A stretch of DNA of 5,975 bases from Chloroflexia bacterium (GTDB lineage Bacteria > Chloroflexota > Chloroflexia > QHBQ01 > JADMIH01), in contig JAICKM010000447.1 of NCBI GenBank assembly GCA_025927935.1, forward strand, positions 1 to 5,975, in the 5' to 3' direction. The notes under the pieces were generated by a model. That model searched no databases. It worked only from the letters and a program-made list of their open reading frames with translations, and was not told the DNA's origin. Position numbers and translations under genes: made by a program. Positions within the stretch are counted from its first letter, which is position 1, and each line of letters starts with the position of its first letter. Positions 1 to 5,479 of the stretch are shown in pieces.

Positions 1-92
1 ATGAACACAAACGGCACGATAAACACAATCCCGGCGACGACGAGCGCGACGACGTCAACCCAGGCTGCTGCCACAAACTTGCGGACGCTCAT
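1..92 (-). CDS. Carbohydrate ABC transporter permease 2 (MalG/UgpE-like), N-terminal fragment
   Basis: This is the beginning of an inner-membrane permease; the rest lies beyond the left edge. The visible 30 codons read MSVRKFVAAAW, then a hydrophobic run rich in Val, Ala, Ile and Phe. That is the short cytosolic N-terminus and first membrane helix expected of the second permease of a sugar ABC importer. The ATG at 92-90 overlaps the TGA of the preceding permease (91-89) as ATGA, so translation is probably coupled, keeping the two subunits near 1:1. The family call rests mainly on gene order (binding protein, permease, permease) and hydrophobicity, since the diagnostic EAA loop is not in view. 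Other small membrane proteins cannot be strictly excluded, but the context makes them unlikely. Confidence 0.8.
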   Translation of the reverse strand, partial: MSVRKFVAAAWVDVVALVVAGIVFIVPFVF

Positions 93-1006
93 AGCTCTAG
101 CTCCCTTCGGTTGAAGAACCGCATCAGCGGGTAGACGATAATGGTGACCAGGATGAAGAGCACGACGTTGCCGGCCGTGGACAAGCCGTAGAAGCCCGCC
201 TGGTACTCCTTGTAGATCACCGACGGGAGCACGTCCGAGGCGAAGCCGGGACCGCCGTGGGTCATCGTCCAGATCAGGTCGAACGAGCGCAGCCCGCCGA
301 TAAACGACAGCAGGATCACGGTGAAGGTGGCATTGCGCGACAGCGGCAGGATGATGTGCCGGAACTTCACCCAGGCGCCCCCGTCCAGTCGCGCGGCGTC
401 GAAGTAATCGACCGGGATCGACAGGATGCCCGCAATGAAGATCACTGTCGCGATGCCGATGCCCTTCCAAACATCCACCAGCGCCACCGAGTACAGCGCG
501 AGACTCGGGTTGCCCAGCCAGTCGGGTTGGGGGAGCCCGAGGGAGCCGAGGGCTGTGTTGATCAGGCCGGTAGACGGTTGCATGAGGGTCGCGAAGGTGA
601 TCCCGACGGCTACGGTGCTGACCAGCACCGGGAAGAAGATGATGCCGCGCATCAGCGCCTTGAGCCGGATACTCGAGGTGAACAGCACGGCGAGCGGCAG
701 GGAGATGATCACTTTGAGTCCACTCGTGATCACAGCATAGATAATCGTGTTGCGCAGTCCAGATAGGAGCTGGGGATCGCTCAGGAACGTGGCGAAGTTG
801 TCGAGGCCGATGAACTCCGCCGTGAAGAGCGACCAGCGGGTCAGGCTGAAATAGAAGGCGAGGACCGTCGGCACGAGGAAAAACACCGCGAACACCAGCG
901 CGGCGGGCAGATAAAACCAGTAGGGATACGTGTGCAGGATGGTACGGGCCCGCGTCGGCGTGTTCACAACCCGTGGGACCGGGCGAACCCGGCTCTGAGT
1001 GCTCAT
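89..1006 (-). CDS. Carbohydrate ABC transporter permease 1 (MalF/UgpA family)
   Basis: This 305-residue protein is one half of the membrane channel of an ABC sugar importer. After a basic cytosolic N-terminus (about 1-28), six hydrophobic segments are visible near residues 31-53, 87-110, 120-142, 171-195, 226-245 and 277-298. The EAA loop that docks onto the ATPase is at about 202-222 (FDAARLDGG, then a conserved ILPLS), and the MalF-family THGGPG motif follows at 249-254. Length is normal for the family, without the long extra N-terminal domain of E. coli MalF. The ATG is preceded by AGGGGG about 5 bases upstream. It lies 98 bp downstream of the binding-protein gene and overlaps the next permease by 4 bp, so all three form one operon. 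The substrate cannot be read from the sequence; it is probably a sugar or oligosaccharide. Confidence 0.96.
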   Translation of the reverse strand: MSTQSRVRPVPRVVNTPTRARTILHTYPYWFYLPAALVFAVFFLVPTVLAFYFSLTRWSLFTAEFIGLDNFATFLSDPQLLSGLRNTIIYAVITSGLKVIISLPLAVLFTSSIRLKALMRGIIFFPVLVSTVAVGITFATLMQPSTGLINTALGSLGLPQPDWLGNPSLALYSVALVDVWKGIGIATVIFIAGILSIPVDYFDAARLDGGAWVKFRHIILPLSRNATFTVILLSFIGGLRSFDLIWTMTHGGPGFASDVLPSVIYKEYQAGFYGLSTAGNVVLFILVTIIVYPLMRFFNRRELEL

Positions 1007-1044
1007 AACATCCCCCTATCATCTACTATGGGCCGTCTACCGGC

Positions 1045-1075
1045 TCTGCGAGCCAGGACGAACCCGGCTCGCAGA
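1045..1075 (-). promoter_or_regulatory. Intercistronic hairpin between binding-protein and permease genes
   Basis: CTGCGAGCC at 1046-1054 is exactly complementary to GGCTCGCAG at 1066-1074. One further T-A pair (1045/1075) gives a 10-bp perfect stem around an 11-base loop. In the direction of transcription no T-run follows, so this is not a classic intrinsic terminator. Hairpins in this position, after the binding-protein gene of sugar importers, are known to protect the upstream message and let the binding protein exceed the permeases. I infer that role here. An alternative short hairpin (GGCTC/GAGCC, 1042-1054) shares the left arm. Confidence 0.55.
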
Positions 1076-1104
1076 ACAAAGAGAAGGACGAACGCCAGGG
1101 GCGG

Positions 1105-2556
1105 TTATTTCCACCCAGGCAGATTGAGTTGCTGGGCCTGCTTGATAACGTCCTGATCGTAGTTGGCTGCGCCCTGTTGGGCCGTCATCTGGCCGGATCC
1201 GACAGCGACGCAGATCTGCTCCAGGTTGGGGCCTTTGAGCGGCGAGAAGAATTCCAGCGCGGGGAGCGATTTACCGGAGTCGATGTAGGTGGCGATGTCC
1301 TTCACGGCGGGCAGAACCGTATCCGGGAGCTTGGAGCCTTTGATCGCATATGGGCCGGCCGGCGGAACCTTGGCGGTCACGGCGTCGACGCCCTCCAGCG
1401 AAGCGACGAAGCCCAGAAAGTCCTTACCTTCCGCGATGTGCTTGCTCGTTTTCGGGATGTAGCCGGCGGCCGGCATCCAGACTGTCGATCCCGCCTTAGC
1501 GGCATCTTTGCCGGGCAACCCGAAGAACCCGATGTCGTTCACCTCGTCGGGCGAGTTCGCCGCGATAGTGGAGAGCGTAAAGGAGAGCTGCGGATACTGG
1601 GCGACCTTGCCGTCGGCGAGCAACTTCAGGCCCTGCTCGAATTTCGTGGTCGCGTAGTCCTTCTGATACCAGCCCTTCTTGTTGCCTTCCTCCAGGTAGC
1701 TGAACCCTTCCATCGCCAGCGGGTCCGAAGCCAGCTTGACCTTACCGGCCGTGTAGTCGGCGGCAAAGTTGGGTTCCGCCTGCGCCAGGTTATAGTAGTC
1801 GGCGAGCACGAACAACTGGGAAGTCCATGTGTCCCCGTAGGTTTGCAGGACGGGCGGCATCCCGGCGGCCTTGAGCTTGTCGTTGTTGGCTTCGAACTCG
1901 GCCCAGGTCTTGGGCACGCTGCTGCTGTACTGGGCGAAGACCTTCTTGTTGTACAGGACGCCGCCACCCATGATCGTGCCGAACGGCACTCCGAAGATCT
2001 GCCCGTTCTGCGAAACCGTGGGCAGGAACACGTCCTGGATGTTGGCGATGTACGGCTCCTTCGAGATGTCCACGAGCGTGTCGGTGGGGTGGAGCGCTTG
2101 CAGGAGTGAGCCGGAGTTGTAGAAGAAGACGTCGTTCATCTCGCCCGTGGCGAGGCGGGTCTTGACCAGGTTGTCGCCATCGGTGCCCCCCGGCCGCGTT
2201 TCGATGTTGAACTTCACATTCGGGTGCTTGGCTGTGTAGGCCGCGACGAGCGCGTTCGTCATGTCCTTTGTGGTCGTGCTGTCGTCGATCAGCAGGCTTA
2301 AGGTCACGGCGGCGCCGCTCGCGGCACCTCCGCTTGCAGCGGTAGTCGCGGTAGGAGCAGCGCCTGAGCCGGAAGCGGTAGTCGCGGTGGGTGCAGCGCC
2401 TGAGCCGGAAGCGGTTGTTGCCGTGGGAGCGGCGCTGCCATTGGAACTGGAAGCGGGAGTTGGGGTGTCACTTGCGCCACCGCACGCCGAGAGCATCATG
2501 GCGAGGGCTAGCGTCAGTGGTACGACCTGTAGACTGATCCGTTTGGTTATTTTCAT
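1105..2556 (-). CDS. Extracellular solute-binding lipoprotein, family 1 (sugar ABC importer)
   Basis: This 483-residue protein captures the substrate outside the membrane for the downstream permeases. A basic start (MKITKR), a hydrophobic stretch and the lipobox LSAC put the lipidated cysteine at residue 25. Residues 26-82 are a low-complexity Ala/Thr/Ser/Gly/Pro linker built on a 12-residue repeat. The binding domain starts near 83 and shows family features: a beta strand plus DD (VTLSLLIDD), AAYTAKHPNVKF at about 105-116, GVPFG near 189-193, LYNKKVF at 201-207, and VPKTWAEFE at 214-222. Two Shine-Dalgarno-like runs precede the ATG: a perfect AGGAGG 12 bases away and AGGA 5 bases away; the closer one gives better spacing. 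The protein is at the long end for the family because of its linker. The sugar is unknown. Confidence 0.96.
   Translation of the reverse strand: MKITKRISLQVVPLTLALAMMLSACGGASDTPTPASSSNGSAAPTATTASGSGAAPTATTASGSGAAPTATTAASGGAASGAAVTLSLLIDDSTTTKDMTNALVAAYTAKHPNVKFNIETRPGGTDGDNLVKTRLATGEMNDVFFYNSGSLLQALHPTDTLVDISKEPYIANIQDVFLPTVSQNGQIFGVPFGTIMGGGVLYNKKVFAQYSSSVPKTWAEFEANNDKLKAAGMPPVLQTYGDTWTSQLFVLADYYNLAQAEPNFAADYTAGKVKLASDPLAMEGFSYLEEGNKKGWYQKDYATTKFEQGLKLLADGKVAQYPQLSFTLSTIAANSPDEVNDIGFFGLPGKDAAKAGSTVWMPAAGYIPKTSKHIAEGKDFLGFVASLEGVDAVTAKVPPAGPYAIKGSKLPDTVLPAVKDIATYIDSGKSLPALEFFSPLKGPNLEQICVAVGSGQMTAQQGAANYDQDVIKQAQQLNLPGWK
2339..2439 (-). repeat. 36-bp tandem repeat in the lipoprotein linker
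   Basis: Two adjacent 36-base units (2339-2374 and 2375-2410) differ at only two positions, and a third, more divergent partial unit covers 2411-2439. They encode AAPTATTASGSG twice and AAPTATTAASGG once (residues 42-77 of the binding protein). The unit is a whole number of codons, so gain or loss of copies by slippage changes linker length without breaking the frame. The linker probably tethers the binding domain at a distance from the membrane. Confidence 0.9.
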
Positions 2557-2847
2557 CGCCGTCCTGTTCCTCCTTGGATACTAAACTGGTATTCCTCACT
2601 GCCGAGAGGAGAGACGCGTCTGTGTTCCAGGATTTCCCATCGTTTCAAGATCCGATATTCACCACCTCCTTCTACATGACTCACTCCGCATTGCTCTGCA
2701 CGACTAACGCGCGTTACTAACATGCCGACATGAGTTAACTTGTATACCTCAGTAAGGTTCGCGCGTTGTGGTGAGCGAGCGGTCTTGGTGGGGCGAACGG
2801 GTCAGGTCCTGGTGAGGGACAGGATCCGGTTCACCCAACGGCTAACG
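2557..2847 (-). promoter_or_regulatory. Control and leader region of the transporter operon
   Basis: This 291-bp gap separates the lacI-type gene from the binding-protein gene. It holds the operator-like element at 2703-2721, about 150 bp before the ATG, and a run matching AAGGAGGTGG on the minus strand (2671-2662) with no well-spaced start codon after it. I searched the minus strand for a sigma70-type promoter and found none as good as those of the two regulator genes; TTAACT (2736-2731) is a poor -35 with no clear -10 at 16-18 bases. No intrinsic terminator for the lacI gene is visible, so some read-through from it is possible. Confidence 0.5.
2703..2721 (-). promoter_or_regulatory. Predicted LacI-family operator upstream of the transporter operon
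   Basis: On the minus strand this reads GTTAGTAACGCGCGTTAGT. It contains the perfect 12-bp palindrome TAACGCGCGTTA (2705-2716) with the central CG step typical of LacI-family operators. Seventeen of its 19 bases recur over the promoter of the neighbouring lacI-type gene (3912-3930). The shared symmetric core can be written ANTAACNNNNGTTANT. A repressor bound here would control the binding-protein and permease genes. The match between the two sites is seen directly; binding is inferred. Confidence 0.7.
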
Positions 2848-3879
2848 TCACAGACGCCGGCTTGAAGACGTGCGCACGATCAACTGAGTGTCCAATAAGA
2901 TCTCGCGCTTCGGCTCGTCCGGGTGTAACAAAAGATCGAGTAACATCTCCCCGGCCCGACGACCCATTTCTTCGAAGGGGAGGTAAACGCTGGTCAATGG
3001 TGGAAAGGCATACTGACTGAATGGATTGTCGTCAAAGCCGACAACAGCTATATCGTCCGGGATTCTCAACCCATGCTGGTGAATTGCGGCTAGAGTGGCG
3101 AAGGCGAGCACATCACTAGACACGAAAATCGCGGTCGGCGGATCTCGAAGCGCAAGCAAGCTCATTGCCGAGGCAAAGCCGGCGCGCGGGTCGTTAAAAT
3201 CGCCAAAGCACACCATTCGTTCATCGAATGGAATATCGGCGGCGGCCAGGGCATCGCGATAACCATGGAGACGTTCGCTGACGCCTGTGAAGTATACAGG
3301 GGCGTAACCAATAAAACCGATTCGTCTGTGCCCCTGGCTCACCAGGTGATCCACGGCTGCCCGCGCGCCCCCGCGATTATCGAATTCCACCGAAGCGATC
3401 TGGACACCGAGCAGGCGACCCAGCAAGACGATGGGAAAGTCATCGTGCAAGAGGTCATACAGAGCGCGGTCGTCGACGCGGGGATCGGACAGAATCAACC
3501 CGTCGATACGCTTGTTACGCGACAGGGTCATATAGGTATCGGCGGGATCGTTCTCATTCACGATGTCGACCAGCAGCCGGACCCCGGACTGACTGGCAAC
3601 GCTCATCAGGCCCTGCAGAATCTGCATATGCGCCAGGTCCGCTACCCCGTGAGCGTGGGTGCGGAAGACCATCCCGAGCGTGCGCGTGCGCCCGCTGGCC
3701 AGGGCCTGCGCCGTGGCATCGGGCACGTATTGCAGCTCTTGCGCGGCGGCGAGTACGCGCTGGCGGGTCTCCTCGCTGATGTTCGCTTCCTTGACATCGT
3801 TGAGCACAAAGGAAACCGTCGTGCGCGACACCCCGGCCCGCTTAGCTACGTCCTGGGAGGTGATGCGGCGACCCGGCAC
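2848..3879 (-). CDS. LacI-family transcriptional regulator
   Basis: This is a sugar-responsive repressor of about 343 residues, the usual family size. Residues 6-27 form the LacI helix-turn-helix (ITSQDVAKRAGVS, then TTVSFVLN); recognition-helix positions that are Tyr-Gln in E. coli LacI are Arg-Thr here. The hinge follows (ATAQALASGRT, about 55-65), then a periplasmic-binding-protein-like effector domain with VEFDNRGGARAA, QGHRRIGFIG, FVSSDVLAF, IAVVGFDD and PPLTSVYLPFEEMG. I chose the GTG at 3879 because it has GGAAGG/AGG upstream, follows the predicted transcription start by about 40 bases, and puts the HTH at its normal distance from the N-terminus. The in-frame GTG at 3909 (353 residues) lacks a ribosome binding site and lies about 12 bases from that transcription start. 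It lies just upstream of the transporter operon on the same strand, and shared operators suggest it represses both. The effector is unknown. Confidence 0.95.
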   Translation of the reverse strand: MPGRRITSQDVAKRAGVSRTTVSFVLNDVKEANISEETRQRVLAAAQELQYVPDATAQALASGRTRTLGMVFRTHAHGVADLAHMQILQGLMSVASQSGVRLLVDIVNENDPADTYMTLSRNKRIDGLILSDPRVDDRALYDLLHDDFPIVLLGRLLGVQIASVEFDNRGGARAAVDHLVSQGHRRIGFIGYAPVYFTGVSERLHGYRDALAAADIPFDERMVCFGDFNDPRAGFASAMSLLALRDPPTAIFVSSDVLAFATLAAIHQHGLRIPDDIAVVGFDDNPFSQYAFPPLTSVYLPFEEMGRRAGEMLLDLLLHPDEPKREILLDTQLIVRTSSSRRL

Positions 3880-3911
3880 AGTAACACCTGCCTTCCAGTT
3901 TATTGACACGC

Positions 3912-3930
3912 GTTAGTAACAGGCGTTAGT
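3912..3930 (+). promoter_or_regulatory. Predicted LacI-family operator over the lacI promoter
   Basis: GTTAGTAACAGGCGTTAGT on the plus strand matches the transporter-operon element at 17 of 19 positions, differing only in the two central bases. It overlaps the -10 box of the lacI-type gene and the expected start point, which is the classic position for repression by steric block. The unit GCGTTAGTA occurs twice here, at 3910-3918 and 3923-3931, offset by 13 bp. The direct reading is negative autoregulation by the LacI-type protein. Confidence 0.7.
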
Positions 3931-3956
3931 ATAGCGCACTCTCTTCTTGCTGTCAA
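3928..3956 (-). promoter_or_regulatory. Sigma70-type promoter of the lacI-type gene
   Basis: On the minus strand a perfect -35 TTGACA (3956-3951) is followed after exactly 17 bases by TATACT (3933-3928), five of six matches to the -10 consensus. Transcription should start near 3921, giving a leader of about 40 bases to the GTG at 3879. The -10 box overlaps the predicted operator. Confidence 0.8.
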
Positions 3957-4140
3957 CTGGGAGGTCTGACATCTATTCATAACACCTACGAGAGATCTTG
4001 ATGCACTATAATGGGCCACGCGATTAACTATCCGCAAGCCCGGAGCCAGGCGGTCCGGCCACGCCACATCGTCCCGGCACAAATCAAGTAGCGTGGGCTG
4101 TTCGCGCGTGTTCATCATTCCCTTTGCTCCTGGTCATGCA

Positions 4141-5406
4141 TCAAGCGGAAGCGAGCCGGCGTATCGGCTCGAGATCAGGCGGCGGCCCGAGCGCGGTAAA
4201 GAGCGCGCTCAGGACTACACAGGCGGCACCGCGTGCCCAGATTTCGTTTCCGCCGGGTTCGATAATAATGCGCAACTGGTCGGCAAGACCGGCAAAGGTA
4301 TGGGCGTGCAGCGCGGCTTCCATCGGCTCGAAGTACCAGCGCCCGGCCCGGACCGCCTCGCCATTGAAGATCAACAGGGCGGGGCTGAGGACATTGACCA
4401 CGGCAGCCATGCCGAGGCCCAGCCACTGCCCGGCTGTCCCCAAGACGCGCTGCGCGAGACTGTCGCCGGCATCTGCCGCATTTGCCACTGCCTCTAAGGT
4501 GAGGGACCTGGTTCCAGCGAGTAGACCCGGCTCACCCTTCGCCAGCGCCTCCCTGACCTGCCGCAGGATGGCCGGCTCCGCGGCCAGCGCTTCCACACAC
4601 CCTCGTTTGCCACAGGAGCAAGGAGGGCCGTCGGGTTGAAGCACGATATGGCCGAACTCCCCCGCACCGCTGCCGGTACCGCGGTAGAGTTGGCTATTGG
4701 CGATCACGCCGGCCCCGATGCCGTGCCCAAGCGCCACGGCCACGAAGTTGTCCACTCCCCGCCCTGTCCCAAACCACTGCTCGGCGATGGCGAGCGTGCG
4801 CGCGTCATTTTCCAGATGGACCGGGGTGCCAAAATACGCAGCGAGCGGTGCAGCAAGGGGCACGTTGTGCCAGCTAAAATGAGGCGCGAGGAGAGAGACC
4901 CCGGCCTTCGTATCTACCAGGCCGTTGACGCCGACTCCAATTCCGAGCAGCCGGACCCGGTTAATCTGGGCCACGAGCAGTAAGTGTTCGATCGCTTGAA
5001 TGGTCGTCTGAATTATCGCAGCGGGTGGGAAGGCCTGGCCGATCCCGTCGGGGAGCGGCACCGGGGTCGTGGTGGCGCGCAGCACGTTTGCATCAAGATC
5101 CGTCAGGACGCAAGTGATCGTATGCACCGCGAGCTTGACCCCCACCACATAGCCGGCATGCGGATTCACTCCCAGCAGGACTGCCCGGCGCCCGGCCCGC
5201 CCGGCGCCTTCGGCTTCCCCGACCTCCTGCACCAGACCGCGGTCGATAAGCGTCCCGGTAATCCCGGAAACCGCCGCGGGGCTAAGGCCGGAGATTTCCG
5301 TAATGGCCTTGCGGGAGATCGGACCCCGGCCCTGAATAAGGTGCAAGACGAGTTGCTGATTGATCTGCTTGATTAAGGCCCGATCGCCCTTCCGTGAATA
5401 GATCAT
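4141..5406 (-). CDS. ROK-family transcriptional regulator (NagC/Mlc/XylR type)
   Basis: From the ATG at 5406 this is a 421-residue DNA-binding sugar sensor. Residues 9-65 form an N-terminal winged helix (ALIKQINQQLVLHLI, then SRKAITEISGLSPAAVSGIT). The ROK domain follows with GIGVGVNGLVDT (about 155-166), ENDA (199-202), GHGIGAG (217-223) and GAGEFGH (237-243). The zinc motif CSCGKRGC gives ligands H243, C253, C255 and C260. The kinase phosphate-binding motif DxGxTK is absent (GVKLAVHTI near 89-97), so it should not phosphorylate sugar; the retained Asp, Glu and His of the sugar pocket suggest it binds one. AAGGGG lies 9 bases before the ATG. A TTG at 5451 would add 15 residues but falls inside the promoter. 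The gene is probably autoregulated through the palindrome in front of it. Targets beyond itself are unknown. Confidence 0.95.
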   Translation of the reverse strand: MIYSRKGDRALIKQINQQLVLHLIQGRGPISRKAITEISGLSPAAVSGITGTLIDRGLVQEVGEAEGAGRAGRRAVLLGVNPHAGYVVGVKLAVHTITCVLTDLDANVLRATTTPVPLPDGIGQAFPPAAIIQTTIQAIEHLLLVAQINRVRLLGIGVGVNGLVDTKAGVSLLAPHFSWHNVPLAAPLAAYFGTPVHLENDARTLAIAEQWFGTGRGVDNFVAVALGHGIGAGVIANSQLYRGTGSGAGEFGHIVLQPDGPPCSCGKRGCVEALAAEPAILRQVREALAKGEPGLLAGTRSLTLEAVANAADAGDSLAQRVLGTAGQWLGLGMAAVVNVLSPALLIFNGEAVRAGRWYFEPMEAALHAHTFAGLADQLRIIIEPGGNEIWARGAACVVLSALFTALGPPPDLEPIRRLASA

Positions 5407-5426
5407 CTCCGTTCGCCCCTTGCCCC

Positions 5427-5451
5427 TTGTTTCATTCACTGAATGAAACAA
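5427..5451. promoter_or_regulatory. 25-bp perfect palindrome, predicted ROK operator
   Basis: The arm TTGTTTCATTCA (5427-5438) is mirrored exactly by its reverse complement (5440-5451) around a single central base at 5439. It begins at the last base of the -10 box and covers the expected transcription start of the ROK gene, so a bound dimer would block its transcription. ROK regulators commonly bind long AT-rich inverted repeats. I see no second copy in this window. Confidence 0.75.
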
Positions 5452-5479
5452 TTCTAGTGCACGATGAACGCTTTGTCAA
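5451..5479 (-). promoter_or_regulatory. Sigma70-type promoter of the ROK gene
   Basis: On the minus strand a perfect -35 TTGACA (5479-5474), a 17-base spacer and TAGAAT (5456-5451, five of six consensus bases) form a near-ideal promoter. The start point should fall near 5444, inside the palindrome and about 40 bases before the ATG at 5406. This rules out the in-frame TTG at 5451 as a start codon. Confidence 0.8.

Larger units (their letters stand above)
3900..4118 (-). other. Small orphan reading frame after the ROK gene, possible gene remnant
   Basis: A 72-codon frame starts with ATGATG (4118-4113), 22 bases after the ROK stop. It is preceded by AGGAG at 8-base spacing and AAAGGG closer in, a good translation start in an operon-like position. 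The first 35 or so residues (MMNTREQPTLLDL, later WPDRLAPGLRIV) look protein-like, but I recognise no family. The frame then runs through the lacI promoter and operator and ends at 3902-3900, so its second half is probably not conserved coding sequence. It may be the surviving 5' end of a gene once co-transcribed with the ROK gene, or a real small protein. No hydrophobic segment or known motif is visible. Confidence 0.3.

Noticed and set aside
257..766. Plus-strand frames antisense to permease 1
   Set aside because: Highly charged, motif-free composition typical of the reverse frame of a membrane protein gene; the permease on the other strand is certain.
1129..2109. Long 326-codon plus-strand frame
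   Set aside because: It lies antisense to the clear binding-protein gene, lacks recognisable motifs and a ribosome binding site, and its Arg/Gly/Val-rich composition fits the shadow of a GC-rich gene.
2339..2439. Tandem repeats considered as a CRISPR-like array
   Set aside because: Units are contiguous without spacers and encode a Ser/Thr/Ala/Pro linker inside a gene.
2612..2621. AGACGCGTCT palindrome in the binding-protein leader, considered as a second operator
   Set aside because: It shares only ACGCGT with the lacI region and does not match the TAAC/GTTA arms of the proposed operator.
2805..2826. Short inverted repeat after the lacI-type stop, considered as a terminator
   Set aside because: Only about five continuous pairs (TCCTG/CAGGA) plus a mismatch, and no T-run follows in the direction of transcription.
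3265..3906. 213-codon plus-strand frame
   Set aside because: Antisense to the LacI-family gene, with no known domain and no ribosome binding site.
4007..4012. TATAAT on the plus strand (TATAGT on minus nearby)
   Set aside because: No -35 at suitable spacing on either strand and no plus-strand gene downstream.
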